Below are positions 10,690 to 21,583 of a stretch of 64,000 nt of DNA, piece by piece (positions within the stretch are counted from its first letter, which is position 1; the number at the start of each line of letters is the position of its first letter). The DNA is from Notolepis coatsorum (Eukaryota; Chordata; Actinopteri; Aulopiformes; Paralepididae): contig OZ020601.1 in NCBI GenBank assembly GCA_963971535.1, forward strand, positions 23,856,471 through 23,920,470. Direction: 5' to 3'. Under the pieces are notes generated by a model that was given only the letters and a program-made list of their open reading frames with translations, had not been told where the DNA came from and did not search any database. The position numbers were made by a program, and so were the translations under genes.

Positions 10690-13250
10690 TTGACATTTAG
10701 TAGTGGGACATGGCGCTGGACTGTCGCCAGGGGGAGCTGGTGCGACGTTGGGCTGGTGACAACAGGTGAGGAAGAGGCTGGCTGAAGGAGGAGCTCATAC
10801 AGCGAGATGACCTCTTCGTCGTTTTTCCCTTGAAGCAAGCAGACGTGTGGACCAAGAGCTCCTGATAATAAAGACACGTGAAAGACGAGTCCTGCCACGG
10901 GGTGGGATAGTAATGTCGTCTGTGAAAGCTTAGCTTCCCAGTATAGTGCTTAGGGTACGTTTGAACCAAGAAGAAGGCGCTCGACTGCCGGACTGTGCTG
11001 TGGATATTCCACGCGCTGCGTTTAGGAATGTATAGGCGAAAGTCTAGGGGGTCGCACTGACCAAAGCTTAGCTTCAAGTATAGGCCTGTTAGCCCAGTTA
11101 GCTCACGCATCGCTCCACCGTCTCCCAGCCCCGCAGCGGGCCCCGCAGCGGACACCGCAGCAGACGTCGCTGGACCGCACCCGCCTCCAGCATTCTCCTA
11201 GCCAGTCCAACTATTCGCCTGCCTAACGTCAGCCCAGCCAGCCCCCTTGCTATCACAGGTGATAACCACGGGACCGTTCGACGGCCATCTCGCGTCACAG
11301 ACATTCGTTGCGGGAGCAGGCCAGCACTCGGTTGGTACACTCAAACCAGGTACTGTTAGCGCTCCAAGCGCTCTGGAACATTATCGGCGAACATTCTCCT
11401 TTTCGAGAGCATGCCCTCTAAGGGCGAAGAGAATAAATACATTGAGCTGGCACGTGCACCAGTGACTAGGGGTGCCCCAACGTTTGTTGTTTTGGGTAAT
11501 GCCGGCTTAGATAGGCTTTTTGTTTCAACTGTGGGCCCACTTAATTTTCTGGTTACATGTGTTGTGTGATTAAGTTGTGCAGACAGCACGAATGTATATT
11601 GATAATCTTTCCCATTGAATAGCTCGCGGAGCTCGCCATTACTCTCTCTCTCCCTACGGGTGAATGAAAATAATATTAACCCTTACGGGGACCTGTTTCA
11701 TTACCGTGGAGTGTAAGATCCAAGTGCCATGCATTGTGCCGTGTATTGAATGCATGCCTACTTTATATAAAAGGAGAGGCGTAGAAATGGGATCACTGAG
11801 TGCGTGTCAATTACTGTGAATGTGTATTACTGCTTAACCCTTTCCTATCCGGCCAATGTATAATTGGGGCAGGTGTTCTGGACAGGTCTCCGCTCGTCAA
11901 CAAGGAAAGGTACTGCTTTGGGGAGAAATTATAGCATCTATCACTACTGTCACCGGTTGTGAGAGGGTGTGGGACGTATTAGGGGAAGTGTGGGTGTTTG
12001 GGGAATTACTGCAGTCGCCCTGGAGGGCAAGAAGGACCAGTGTAGAACCCCTAGGTTGGTAAATCCTAGGCCCCATCCGCTCCCTCTGCTAAATCCCAAT
12101 TCTAGTACCCCTACACTACAGTCGGGGACTCAGCCGGACCCAGATCTGCTGTGCTCCCACTACCTGGTGACAGTTCTTATCCACTCTCATAAAGTAGGGA
12201 TAATCCACCTTTCTACACAAACAACACGCCCATAGGTTGCAATTTGCTCCTGATTTGCTCCAGCGCAGTTTACTCGCGGAGCAGTCTGCACCTGACAGCG
12301 CTGTTGGCAAATATCAGGAAGGGGAAAAATAAACCCGAAATGAGGGAGAAGGAAGCTCTTAAATCCAATGCACAAGGTGGGCTATTTTTGCCAGGCGACC
12401 GAAAGAATGTTATCGCTTCCATTGTTATTGTAAGCTATTTAATGTGTTCTATGTTATTATTGATGCTGATGTTATTAGGTGGAGTTGCGCGCCCTCTTGG
12501 GGTTTTGTTTTGGGGAAGAGTTGGGGTGCGCGTCTGTCACAGGTCCGTTGTTGTGTTATTGGAATGGTTGTGTTCTTGGAGTGGAAAAGGGAAGGAGGGG
12601 AATAAAGGAAAAAACGTTATGTTGATGATCAGATATCAAGTCTCCCGTGATTTTATTTTACTATAGTGTAAAAGTATAGGCAGACTATTCCTCAGGTTAC
12701 TATATGAATGAGAACCCACACAGCAGGAGATTTTCGAGCGACAATCGCGCAGCAAGTTCACAATGAGGAAATAACATGACTTCTACTGGTGTATCATTTG
12801 GAATATAAATTAATTTATCAATACATTCATTGCAGTGGCGACCGGCCGATAGTGGACGCTAGAGCGCCGCCCTCCCTGGTTAAAAGAAGAAGAAGAAAGA
12901 ATTATTTGCGAGGAGGAAGCAGCCTATTCATCCCCCAGCCGGGCCGGCGCCTAGCCCCCTCCACTCCGTTTTCATGGGCGCTCATTTCTGCTCCGCCGTA
13001 ATTGTGCATCTCACAGGGCAAAATGCAAATACGTATAAATAAATACGTACGTACAACATAGCGCTGTCAAATACGATACCAGAGGGCGCTTGCTCGAGTG
13101 CCCGATGTAGTCACTATTGGCTGAGAGTGGCACGTGACATTGCGTCCCCAGACGTTGGGCTCTGGGCTCTGGCTCTGCAGATATTATGCTATTTGAGGGG
13201 CTACTAGGAAATAGTAGTTGTCGGAAATTGATAATAATCACAAGATACTG
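10690..13250. other. CpG-rich interior without recognisable coding
   Basis: Moderately CpG-rich sequence. It includes a TATA-like CTTTATATAAAAGG at about 11760 and an AATAAAGG at about 12601; a TGGCGACCGG stretch at about 12836 could be a primer-binding-like site at an LTR edge. No LTR pair, gag or pol could be found, so an LTR origin is only a possibility. Confidence 0.3.
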
Positions 13251-13427
13251 TACATTCAGACAGTGTTGGATCTAACTAAATAGATTTATATGGACACTTT
13301 TATGGAACGTTCAAGCCTGGAGTCTGGACCACAAAGCTTCTCGAAGGGTAGGCTATACTCTGTCTTAGCTGGTTCGACAACAAACAACAACACGCTATAA
13401 TGGCTAGCTGGATGCAGTCAGGACAGT

Positions 13428-13497
13428 GGACATATACATCAACAGTCTGGGACAGTGGATATATACATCAACAGTCTGGGACAGTGGATATACACTT
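13428..13497. repeat. 29-bp tandem repeat, about 2.4 copies
   Basis: Units built on GGACAGTGGATATATACATC with AACAGTCTG; the copies differ by one or two bases. Confidence 0.85.
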
Positions 13498-13544
13498 TAT
13501 CAAGCCCTCCTGGACCGCGTTTTTCAACTAAACAAAGTGAGTTG

Positions 13545-13547
<3 letters not shown>

Positions 13548-13614
<67 letters not shown>

Positions 13615-13677
13615 CTCTCTCTCGCTCTCTCTCGCTCTCTCTCGCTCTCTCTCTCGCTCTCTCTCTCTCGCTCTCTC
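13548..13677. repeat. (CT)n microsatellite
   Basis: About 65 CT units with regular CG interruptions toward the right end. A strong homopyrimidine tract. Confidence 0.97.
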
Positions 13678-13883
13678 ATCACAGCGATGCTGTGTTGTTG
13701 TTGAACTATAACTAATTAATTTCGCCGTGGGTGATGCATAATCAACCGGACAATGAATGGTAACTTGTTTAAAATGACAAGATATACATATGTGTTCATT
13801 ATTGGATTGATCAGAGAGAGAGTGGAGTTTCTTTTGGATTTAAAAGAAGTGGATTATGGCTTGTTCAATATCTCGCCCAGTCT

Positions 13884-14035
13884 ATGTTTGAATGAATGAA
13901 AACTTTATTTAACAGATTGCAGAATGGGTACAATACAGTATGGCTCAATACATACAATTGTTAAGGGGATGCAGACCAGAGAAAGACGTTTGTCTTGTTT
14001 ACATCAGGGTCCCCCATTTTCAATTCATATCGATA
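13884..14035 (-). mobile_element. LINE/SINE tail element, minus strand
   Basis: Same tail family as at 1941-2113 and 37106-37500: GAATGAATG repeats, AAAACTTTATTTAACAGATT, then the conserved core ending in CCCCCATTTTCAATTCAT. It is oriented with its 3' end to the left. Confidence 0.75.
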
Positions 14036-14360
14036 GTTTAATAGCTAGCCTTGGCTCGTTTAACAATATGCAAAATATGTGTACAGCCCTGTACTCATAC
14101 TGAAGTTATTCTTGGTATATACTACACATACTACTAGGTCTGATTGTGTAACGAATCGATTCCACGTCGCGCTGTGTGTGAGTGAGAGAGAGAGAGAGAA
14201 AGAGAGAGAAGGAGAGATAGAGGGGGATACTAATTAATTCCGCCCCCCCCGAGGAGGAATTCACCAGCCCCCACTGATTCATTGATCAATAACCTAAATA
14301 TTATTACCATGCTATTTATGTTAGTTATTAATGAATTAATTAACAATCATGATGTTGCAT

Positions 14361-14839
14361 GTGGGCGGCTACGTGGCGTAGTGGGCAAGGCGCTCGCCAT
14401 GAATGCGGAGATGCTGGGATCGCCTGTTCGATCCCCGCGCTCCACATTGCTTTCAGTTTAGCTGGTCGTTCATACTAATACACATTGGCCGTATTTGGGG
14501 TGGGAAACTGATGGGTGGGGATCGGGCGTTGTGGACAGCGACTCCTACAGGTCGGTTGGTGCGCCTGCGCAGTAGAATCAGGAAGTGTCGGGGGCAGCGT
14601 GAGCCTCCCACGCGTTACTCCTCGCCACTGAGAGATCGAGCTGCGCAGGTGAAAAGATGCGACTGCTGTTACCTCAAGTACCGGAGGGGACTTGTGCTAT
14701 GTATGACTTAGTCCACATTGCAGCCGGCTTGTGGGAGGCAAGAAACAGCGTTCGTGACAGGGGAGGGTTGAATTGGATGATACGAAATTGGGATGGGAGA
14801 AAATATAGAAAAATGGGAGAAAAAGTGGATCAAAAAAAA
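14361..14839 (+). mobile_element. tRNA-headed SINE, full-length copy
   Basis: Flanked by a perfect 16-bp target duplication, AATCATGATGTTGCAT, at 14345-14360 and 14840-14855. The head has tRNA-like promoter boxes: TGGCGTAGTGG (A box) near 14373 and GTTCGATCCC (B box) near 14428. The body has GACAGCGACTCCTACAGGTC and ends with GGGATGGGAGAAAATATAG and an A-rich tail. Two relatives lie at 46624 and 47226. It is too degenerate to be a functional tRNA. Confidence 0.9.
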
Positions 14840-14855
14840 AATCATGATGTTGCAT

Positions 14856-15537
14856 TACTGCTGATCAGCACGCCTTTCAGGTTAACTGGTGGGGAAAAAA
14901 GTTTAATTGGTAACGCTATAATCTCCAGACATGTTTTGGCCATTCAAGACCTTTTTCAAATGTCCAATCTAACGAATTATGTTTACTGCTGGACAAATAA
15001 TTATGTTCCATGATTTTATTACCGTAAAACACAATCGGCCTATAAATGGTTATCGAGCTGCGAGCCCATACGCAGCGCGAAGCAGATCGAGTCAATTTTA
15101 TCACATTGCATATTACAATAAAGCAGGTTGAATTTATTTATATCTTTTTTTTGTAGCCCATACAGATCTATTCATCTTACATAACAGTATTTTTCACCAT
15201 TTGTATTTCGTTTATTTCATATTGTATTTAGTTTATCTCGTAATGTATAGAGCTTTCTTAATTTGTATTTTCATGACACATTGCATCCTTTGTTTTTGTC
15301 ACTATCTTTGTCATTGCATCACGTTCGGTCTCGCCTAAATCAAAAACGTATATTCTCATTCGAAATATTCTTTCACGAGCAGGCCTGGCATTACATGCCT
15401 TCGTCTGGCAACGATTACTGCTGCCATGATCACCCGAGACGCTGGCAATGACACCCCTTTATAAATGCCTTAGTTACCACCAAATCTCTCAAGACGTAAA
15501 GAGCGTTGCTTTAACTGCACGGTGCAATTAGCGCCGG
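14856..15537. other. Interior of the TIR element, no recognisable gene
   Basis: AT-rich sequence with no long open frame. Nothing assignable beyond being inside the element at 10470-15752. Confidence 0.4.
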
Positions 15538-15815
15538 CCTTTGTGAATTGGGAGTGTTTTTTGACAAGGCCCATATTACCTCATTTAAATACCCGCTAAT
15601 AACACAGACGCACTCAGATGCAATGCTGATGGAACGCAGTCACCTCATTTCACCCGTTGCGCTTCCTTTGTGAATAGCAAACTGTGTTACAGAGCTATTT
15701 GCGCCGGCATAGCGTCAGAAAAAGACGCGCAATCCCTTTGTGAATTCGCCCCTAGGTCTGAAAGGTTGGTATATTTTATTCTGTTCTATTGAGTTGAGAG
15801 TAGCACTGGCGGACT

Positions 15816-15816
<1 letters not shown>

Positions 15817-15844
<28 letters not shown>
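15817..15844. repeat. poly(G) run
   Basis: About 28 consecutive G, close to the left hAT terminus. Such a run is prone to length error in assemblies. Confidence 0.9.
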
Positions 15845-15845
<1 letters not shown>

Positions 15846-15846
<1 letters not shown>

Positions 15847-16195
15847 TGCCCCCACGGTCGAGAAAACGCGTGCTTAAGTGCCCTTTTGAGTGAAAGAAAT
15901 TAGAGGATGTGCCCTATTGGTGCCCCCACGGTTGAAAAACGCGCGCTAAAGTGCCCTTTTGAGTGAAAGAAATTAGAGGATGTGCCCTATTGGTGCCCCC
16001 ACGGTTGAAAAACGCGTGCTAAAGTGCCCTTTTGAGTGGCGAAAAATTAGAAGGTGTGCCCTATTGGTGCTCTTCCAATGGTCTAAACTTGACCATGTGC
16101 CCCACGGTTAAATAATATCACGCAAAAGTGCCCTTTTGAGTGAAAGAAATGAGAGGACGTGCCCTATTGGTGCCCCCACGGTTGAAAAACACGCG
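15846..16195. repeat. 73-bp subterminal tandem repeats of the hAT
   Basis: Copies of GTGCCCCCACGGTTGAAAAA... begin at 15846, 15920, 15993, 16097 (with an extra 30 bp before it) and 16170. Subterminal arrays of this sort are common transposase-binding regions in hAT elements; that role is inferred. Confidence 0.85.
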
Positions 16196-16491
16196 CAAGC
16201 TGCTTGTCTCACAGAGCGATAGTTTGGATTATAACTGAGATTCTGGTGCTAACATGGTCAATAATGCTTATTTTGGACAGACAAATGTGTCTTAAACATT
16301 TAAATTGACCAACCATAGACCGTTTTTATTCCAATCAAGGCAAGAAGGCTAGTGGTAGTGCTATATGACATATTATTTTATAATACAATTATAACATTGT
16401 AGGCTACAGTACAAATATTATATACAGTACAATTATATTACTATTATAAAACTAATATTATTTGCTCCACCTTAGATAAAGACAGTACAGA

Positions 16492-18165
16492 CAATGAAGA
16501 TGGAGATATTCACAAGGGAAATGGTGAAGAAGTGGAGGAAGGAGAAAATGCAGATGATTGTATGGAGAGAAACGATGAAGAAGTGGAGGAAAGAGAGAAT
16601 GCAGATAATGCTATGGAGAGAGATGGTGAAGAAGTGGAGGAAGGAGAAAATGCAGATGATTGTATGGCGAGAAACGATGAAGAAGTGGAGGAAAGAGAGA
16701 ATGCAGATAATGCTACTGTATGGAGAGAGATGGTGAAGAAGTGGAGGAAGGAGAAAATGCAGATGATTGTATGGAGAGAAACGATGAAGAAGTTGAGGAA
16801 AGAGAGAATGCAGATAATGCTATGGAAAGAAATGATGGTGACACAACAACAAATAACTTGAATGCTCTCCTGTTGCCATTAAAATATCCCACTGATCCAG
16901 CCCATGTTCAGAAGCACAGCATAGACCACCACTCTGATAGATTTGTTGAGTTTTGTTGCTCTATTGGACCTTGACAACCAGTTCTAACTTATCCAAAGAC
17001 AGAGGGGCGTTCATTCCACAGGGAGTGGTATCAAGATAATCACTGGCTAGAATATTCTATGGAAAGTGATTCTATGTTTTGTTTTGGTTGCCGACTTTTC
17101 TTGAAAGAGAGGAAATATGATAATAAAGCAGCTTGGAGAACAGGGGGAGTTAACAATTGGAGAAAAGGCACAGAGAAAATTAAGGAGCATAAACAAACAG
17201 AAGCACATATGGTAAGCATGGTAAGATGGAGCAACTTCAAACAGAGACCACTGAAAGAGGCTTTCAGGAGGGCAGACGTAGAAGGCCAAGCCAAAAGAGA
17301 ACAGGAACGACAAAGAAACAGGGAGCTAATGACAAGACTGGTAGACATCACATTGTATCTTGCTGCCATTGTATCTTGGGGCGTTCAGGGGTCATGATGA
17401 AAGTGGTACAAAGGGAATTTCCTTGAACTTGTACAGCTACTTGCAAAATATGACTCCACCATCAAAATGCACCTTGATAAAATCAACCACATCCAGCCCC
17501 AAAAAAAAACCACAGACATCACTGTTGTCCTACAAGACACAGAATGACATAATCAGTGCCCATGCCACCTATGTCAGAGGAGTAATTCTCAAAGAAATGG
17601 AAGATTCCAAAATATTCTCCATTCTCTTGGATGAGACAACTGTTTCTCATGTCGAACAAGTGTCCTTTGTTGTTCGCTTTGTCCATCAGATGGAAATCAA
17701 GGAGAGATTTTTACAAGTTTGTGATGTCAGTGGAACAACGGCAAAAGAATTGGAGAATGTTGTGATGACATTCCTTGAGGAGAATGGATTAAAAGTGGAA
17801 GACATCAGGGGCCAAGGCTACGATGGAGCCGCAAATATGAGCGGAAGCTACAACGGTCTGCAGTCGCGAATTCAGAGCCACAATGAGAAAGCTTTATACG
17901 TGCACTGCCATGCCCACTGTCTCAACCTGGTCTTGGTGGAGAGTGCCAAATCAAGCCAGCATTTTGTTCGGTTTTTCAATTTAGTTGAAAATCTGTACAC
18001 TTTCATATCCAGATCTCCAAAACGCCACGCTGCGTTTGTGAAAATGCAACAGACCATGTACCCTGGCCAAAGACTCTGTGAACTGAAAAGGCTGTCTGAC
18101 ACACGGTGGGCGTGTAGAGAAGATGCTCTGAGATCCCTCTCTAAACTGGTTGGCGCGGCTAAACC
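16492..18165 (+). pseudogene. hAT transposase, 5' two-thirds (ZMYM1/TTF-type), broken
   Basis: The N-terminus is an acidic repeat made of alternating modules (EEVEEGENADDC, EEVEERENADNA) at 16500-16830. It is followed by a TTF-type zinc-finger region with FCFGC (about 17080), then typical hAT motifs: ILLDETT, RGQGYDGAANMSG, HCHAHCLNLVLV and SDTRWACREDALRS. Damage: an in-frame TGA at 16972-16974 and a frameshift near 17390, where FRGHDES begins in another frame. The coding continues at 28141 after the LINE insertion. These motifs belong to the DUF4371-type hAT group. Not functional as it stands. Confidence 0.9.
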
Positions 18166-19281
18166 TTCAACCTGTCTGTTTGACCCTCTCCCAGCAACTC
18201 TCATCAAAAAACTCTTCCCAACTCTAGGCCCTGCCCTACTCAATATCTTCAACACCTCTTTGTCTACTGGCATGGTGCCCCTGGCCTTTAAATCAGCTGT
18301 CATTAAACCACTACTTAAAAAACCGAACCTCGACCCTCTAATCTTGAAAAATTACAGACCTATCTCCAATCTCCCATTCCTATCCTAAAGTGTTAGAACG
18401 GATCGTCGCAACGCAACTTACTGACCATTTATCAAACAATAATCTTAATGAATCATTTCAATCTGGCTTTAGAGCCTTACACTCCACCGAAACGGCGGTT
18501 ACCAAAGTCACAAATGACTTACTGCTCTCTCTTGACTCAAACCTCACCTCTGTGCTCTTATTGCTTGATCTCAGTGCAGCCTTTGACACTATCGATCACT
18601 CGATTCTTCTAGGTCGGCTTGAGAACCATGTTGGCATTCGGGGTCTCGCACTAGCTTGGTTTAAATCCTATTTAACTGATAGAACACACTGCGTGGTCTA
18701 TAATGATTTAACATCTGAGACCCTCCCAGTGCAATGTGGTGTCCCACAAGGCTCTGTCCTGGGCCCTTTGCTATTTTCGATTTACATGCTACCCCTCGGC
18801 GATATCATACGCAAATTTGGCATAAACTTTCATTTTTACGCTGATGACACCCAATTATATATACCTATTAAGCCAAATGATTCCTCCCAACTACAAAACC
18901 TTGAGGCCTGCTTGCTTGCCGTCAAAAAATGGATGTCGCAAAACTTTCTACTCCTTAAAGGTGTCATGCAGTGCTATTCCTAGCACTATTTGGGCAACTT
19001 TACACACTTCCTGTGAGTCTATGTAACACATGTGTAATTTTTATTCCAAAAATAATCATTGTTTTATATTTCTAATCTTGTACTCAAAACCAGCATTTTT
19101 CAGCCTCATGAAATCAGGCTATTATTGGCTTGGCTCCACCCACACTTTGAGTGACAGCCACCCACCAAATAGCTCCGCCCATCTCCCCGTCATTCCATCC
19201 AGGTAGAGGTCTGAGGTCTTAGGTTTCAGGTTTTTATTTCGACACGCAAAAACATATACCGATTTTACTAACTAATACAAC

Positions 19282-21583
19282 ATGGCTGTACATTATGTTT
19301 GGGATCCAGAGAGCGACCCACAGTTTGATCCCGAAGAAGAAGAAGAAGGCGATTTGCTACAGCGAGGCTTACATTACATCGTTTCCGATTGGTAAGTTGA
19401 TTAATTGCACTATTAGTTACTTACTGTTATATAATAGTTGTGTACTTCTGTCGCGCGCGGCCCGTCGAAAACACACACTCACTAACGTTAGATTGTACTG
19501 ACACTAACCCCCAAACAACAGCGATCGAGGCTTACGTTACATCGTTTCCGATTGGTAAGTTGATTAATTGCACTATTAGTTACTTACTGTTATATAATAG
19601 TTGTGTACTTCTGTCGCGCGCGGCCCGTCGAAAACACACACTCACTAACGTTAGATTGTACTGACACTAACCCCCAAACAACAGCGATCGAGGCTTACGT
19701 TACATCGTTTCCGATTGGTAAGTTGATTAATTGCACTATTAGTTACTTACTGTTATATAATAGTTGTGTACTTCTGTCGCGCGCGGCCCGTCGAAAACAC
19801 ACACTCACTAACGTTAGATTGTACTGACTGACACTAACTGTACTTGACGATTGAAATTGGGGGACCCTGATGTAAACAAGACGAAAGTCTTTCTCTGGCC
19901 TCCATCATAACAGTTGTTGGTATTGAGCAATACTGTAGCAATAGAAATATAGTATGTCATAAATATAGAGATGTAGCAGTACTGTCTATCTATATGTTAC
20001 CATGACGATTGAAATTGGGGGACCCTGATGTAAACAAGACGAAAGTCTTTCTCTGGCCTCCATCATAACAGTTGTTGGTATTGAGCAATACTGTAGCAAT
20101 AGAAATATAGTATGTCATAAATATAGAGATGTAGCAGTACTGTCTATCTATATGTTACCATGACGATTGAAATTGGGGGACCCTGATGTAAACAAGACGA
20201 AAGTCTTTCTCTGGCCTCCATCATAACAGTTGTTGGTATTGAGCAATACTGTAGCAATAGAAATATAGTATGTCATAAATATAGAGATGTAGCAGTACTG
20301 TCTATCTATATGTTACCATGACGATTGAAATTGGGGGACCCTGATGTAAACAAGACGAAAGTCTTTCTCTGGCCTCCATCATAACAGTTGTTGGTATTGA
20401 GCAATACTGTAGCAATAGAAATATAGTATGTCATAAATATAGAGATGTAGCAGTACTGTCTATCTATATGTTACCATGACGATTGAAATTGGGGGACCCT
20501 GATGTAAACAAGACGAAAGTCTTTCTCTGGCCTCCATCATAACAGTTGTTGGTATTGAGCAATACTGTAGCAATAGAAATATAGTATGTCATAAATATAG
20601 AGATGTAGCAGTACTGTCTATCTATATGTTACCATGACGATTGAAATTGGGGGACCCTGATGTAAACAAGACGAAAGTCTTTCTCTGGCCTCCATCATAA
20701 CAGTTGTTGGTATTGAGCAATACTGTAGCAATAGAAATATAGTATGTCATAAATATAGAGATGTAGCAGTACTGTCTATCTATATGTTACCATGACGATT
20801 GAAATTGGGGGACCCTGATGTAAACAAGACGAAAGTCTTTCTCTGGCCTCCATTGATTGATAATTTCATTCACCCTCAAATCTACTAGGTGCACGTGCGG
20901 AAATTGTGAACGGATGCCAACAGAGACTGAGAATGTATGCTGCATGGAAGTTCCACAGGTAAAGTAGTAACACAAACTTGCATCTTGGTAGCACTGAAAA
21001 CCATGCATATGGCTAACGATTTAATTTTCTATATATATAGGTCAGACGTCGAATTAACCAGGAACCAACTGGACTACTGTGCATGGTTGATCATCCGGGA
21101 TTGGATCCAGTGTGCTTCAACCCCTATACCATCCAAATGGCAACTAATATCTACAAGGCAGATTTTGGCCGGATACCAGAAAGCGGAATCAATAAGTAAA
21201 TAATATTTATTACAGATTTATATATTTTTTTACAGGTGTTTCTCCATCTTGCATCTCTCAGACTATACTAATCTTTCTTGCAAACACAATCTAATCCTTA
21301 TTGCACATCACATATAATCAATGCTTGCTACTGTCCAATGACATGACATGACAAATGGTTATTTCCCAGCTTTTTTTTTTATTTTATTTGTGCATAAATA
21401 TAATACTTGATTTTCTTCAGCCGTTTCAGATATATCGCGTACAGATGCTTTGTCGCGTGGTGCTTCGGCTACTTAGGCCGCAGAGTGAGAGTAGTAATCC
21501 CATCCTGTGTCGTGGTTCGAATCCGCACAGAATTTCCGGATGTTGATGGTGTCTATACTGGCTTCAGACCGGTACAGGATTGA
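19282..21583 (+). CDS. P2X7 ballast-domain-like protein of the Kolobok (4 exons)
   Basis: Exons 19282-19391, 20889-20958, 21041-21195 and 21421-21583 give 165 residues. All introns are GT-AG and all junction phases agree (the W37 and N112 codons are split). The N-terminus is acidic (DPEEEEEGD, residues 16-24). Then come W37-CTCGNC (38-43), a CC pair (54-55), C74 and C85. The C-terminal block reads RYIAYRCFVAW (115-125), followed by IPSC (138-141) and RIRTEFP (145-151). This cysteine pattern and the AYRC-x3-W, PSC, RIR-x-EFP series match the zinc-binding cytosolic ballast domain of vertebrate P2X7 receptors. No membrane segment is present, so it is not a channel. Its last exon overlaps the transposase coding end. 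An AATAAA lies at 21863. Role in transposition unknown. Confidence 0.85.
19359..19830. repeat. 163-bp tandem array containing exon 1 end and splice donor
   Basis: About 2.9 copies, period 163. Each unit repeats the 3' part of exon 1 (GGCTTACGTTACATCGTTTC), its donor GGTAAGT and following intron sequence. The second and third units are each preceded by CCCCCAAACAACAG, a fair 3' splice site. They thereby create potential 33-nt exons at 19522-19554 and 19685-19717. Confidence 0.9.
19849..20852. repeat. 158-bp tandem array derived from a LINE tail
   Basis: Units start at 19849, 20007, 20165, 20323, 20481, 20639 and 20797: six complete copies and a partial, nearly identical. The unit holds GGGGGACCCTGATGTAAACA and TATGTCATAAATATAGAGAT, both found in order in the dispersed tail element at 9310-9440. 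It sits in intron 1 of the P2X7-like gene. Confidence 0.95.

Larger units (their letters stand above)
10470..15752. mobile_element. 5.3-kb element with GGGGCGAATTCACAAAG terminal inverted repeats
   Basis: Begins AGGGGCGAATTCACAAAG at 10470 and ends CTTTGTGAATTCGCCCC at 15752, flanked by TA on both sides (10468-10469, 15753-15754). Removing it joins CAGTA to GGTCTG, the uninterrupted consensus of the host repeat, which supports a single insertion. Its right end carries further internal CCTTTGTGAA motifs near 15538 and 15667. I see no transposase; the interior is a mosaic of GC-rich sequence, a (CT)n tract, a LINE tail and a SINE. The superfamily is not assigned. Confidence 0.65.

Noticed and set aside
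12789-12860. LTR edge with primer-binding site
   Set aside because: Only a short TGGCGACC-like stretch; no second LTR or pol.
14361-14440. tRNA gene
   Set aside because: A and B boxes belong to a SINE head with target duplications; no proper cloverleaf.
19282-21583. Host P2X7 receptor gene or retrocopy
   Set aside because: No channel domain, it has its own start and introns, and it lies wholly within the Kolobok borders.
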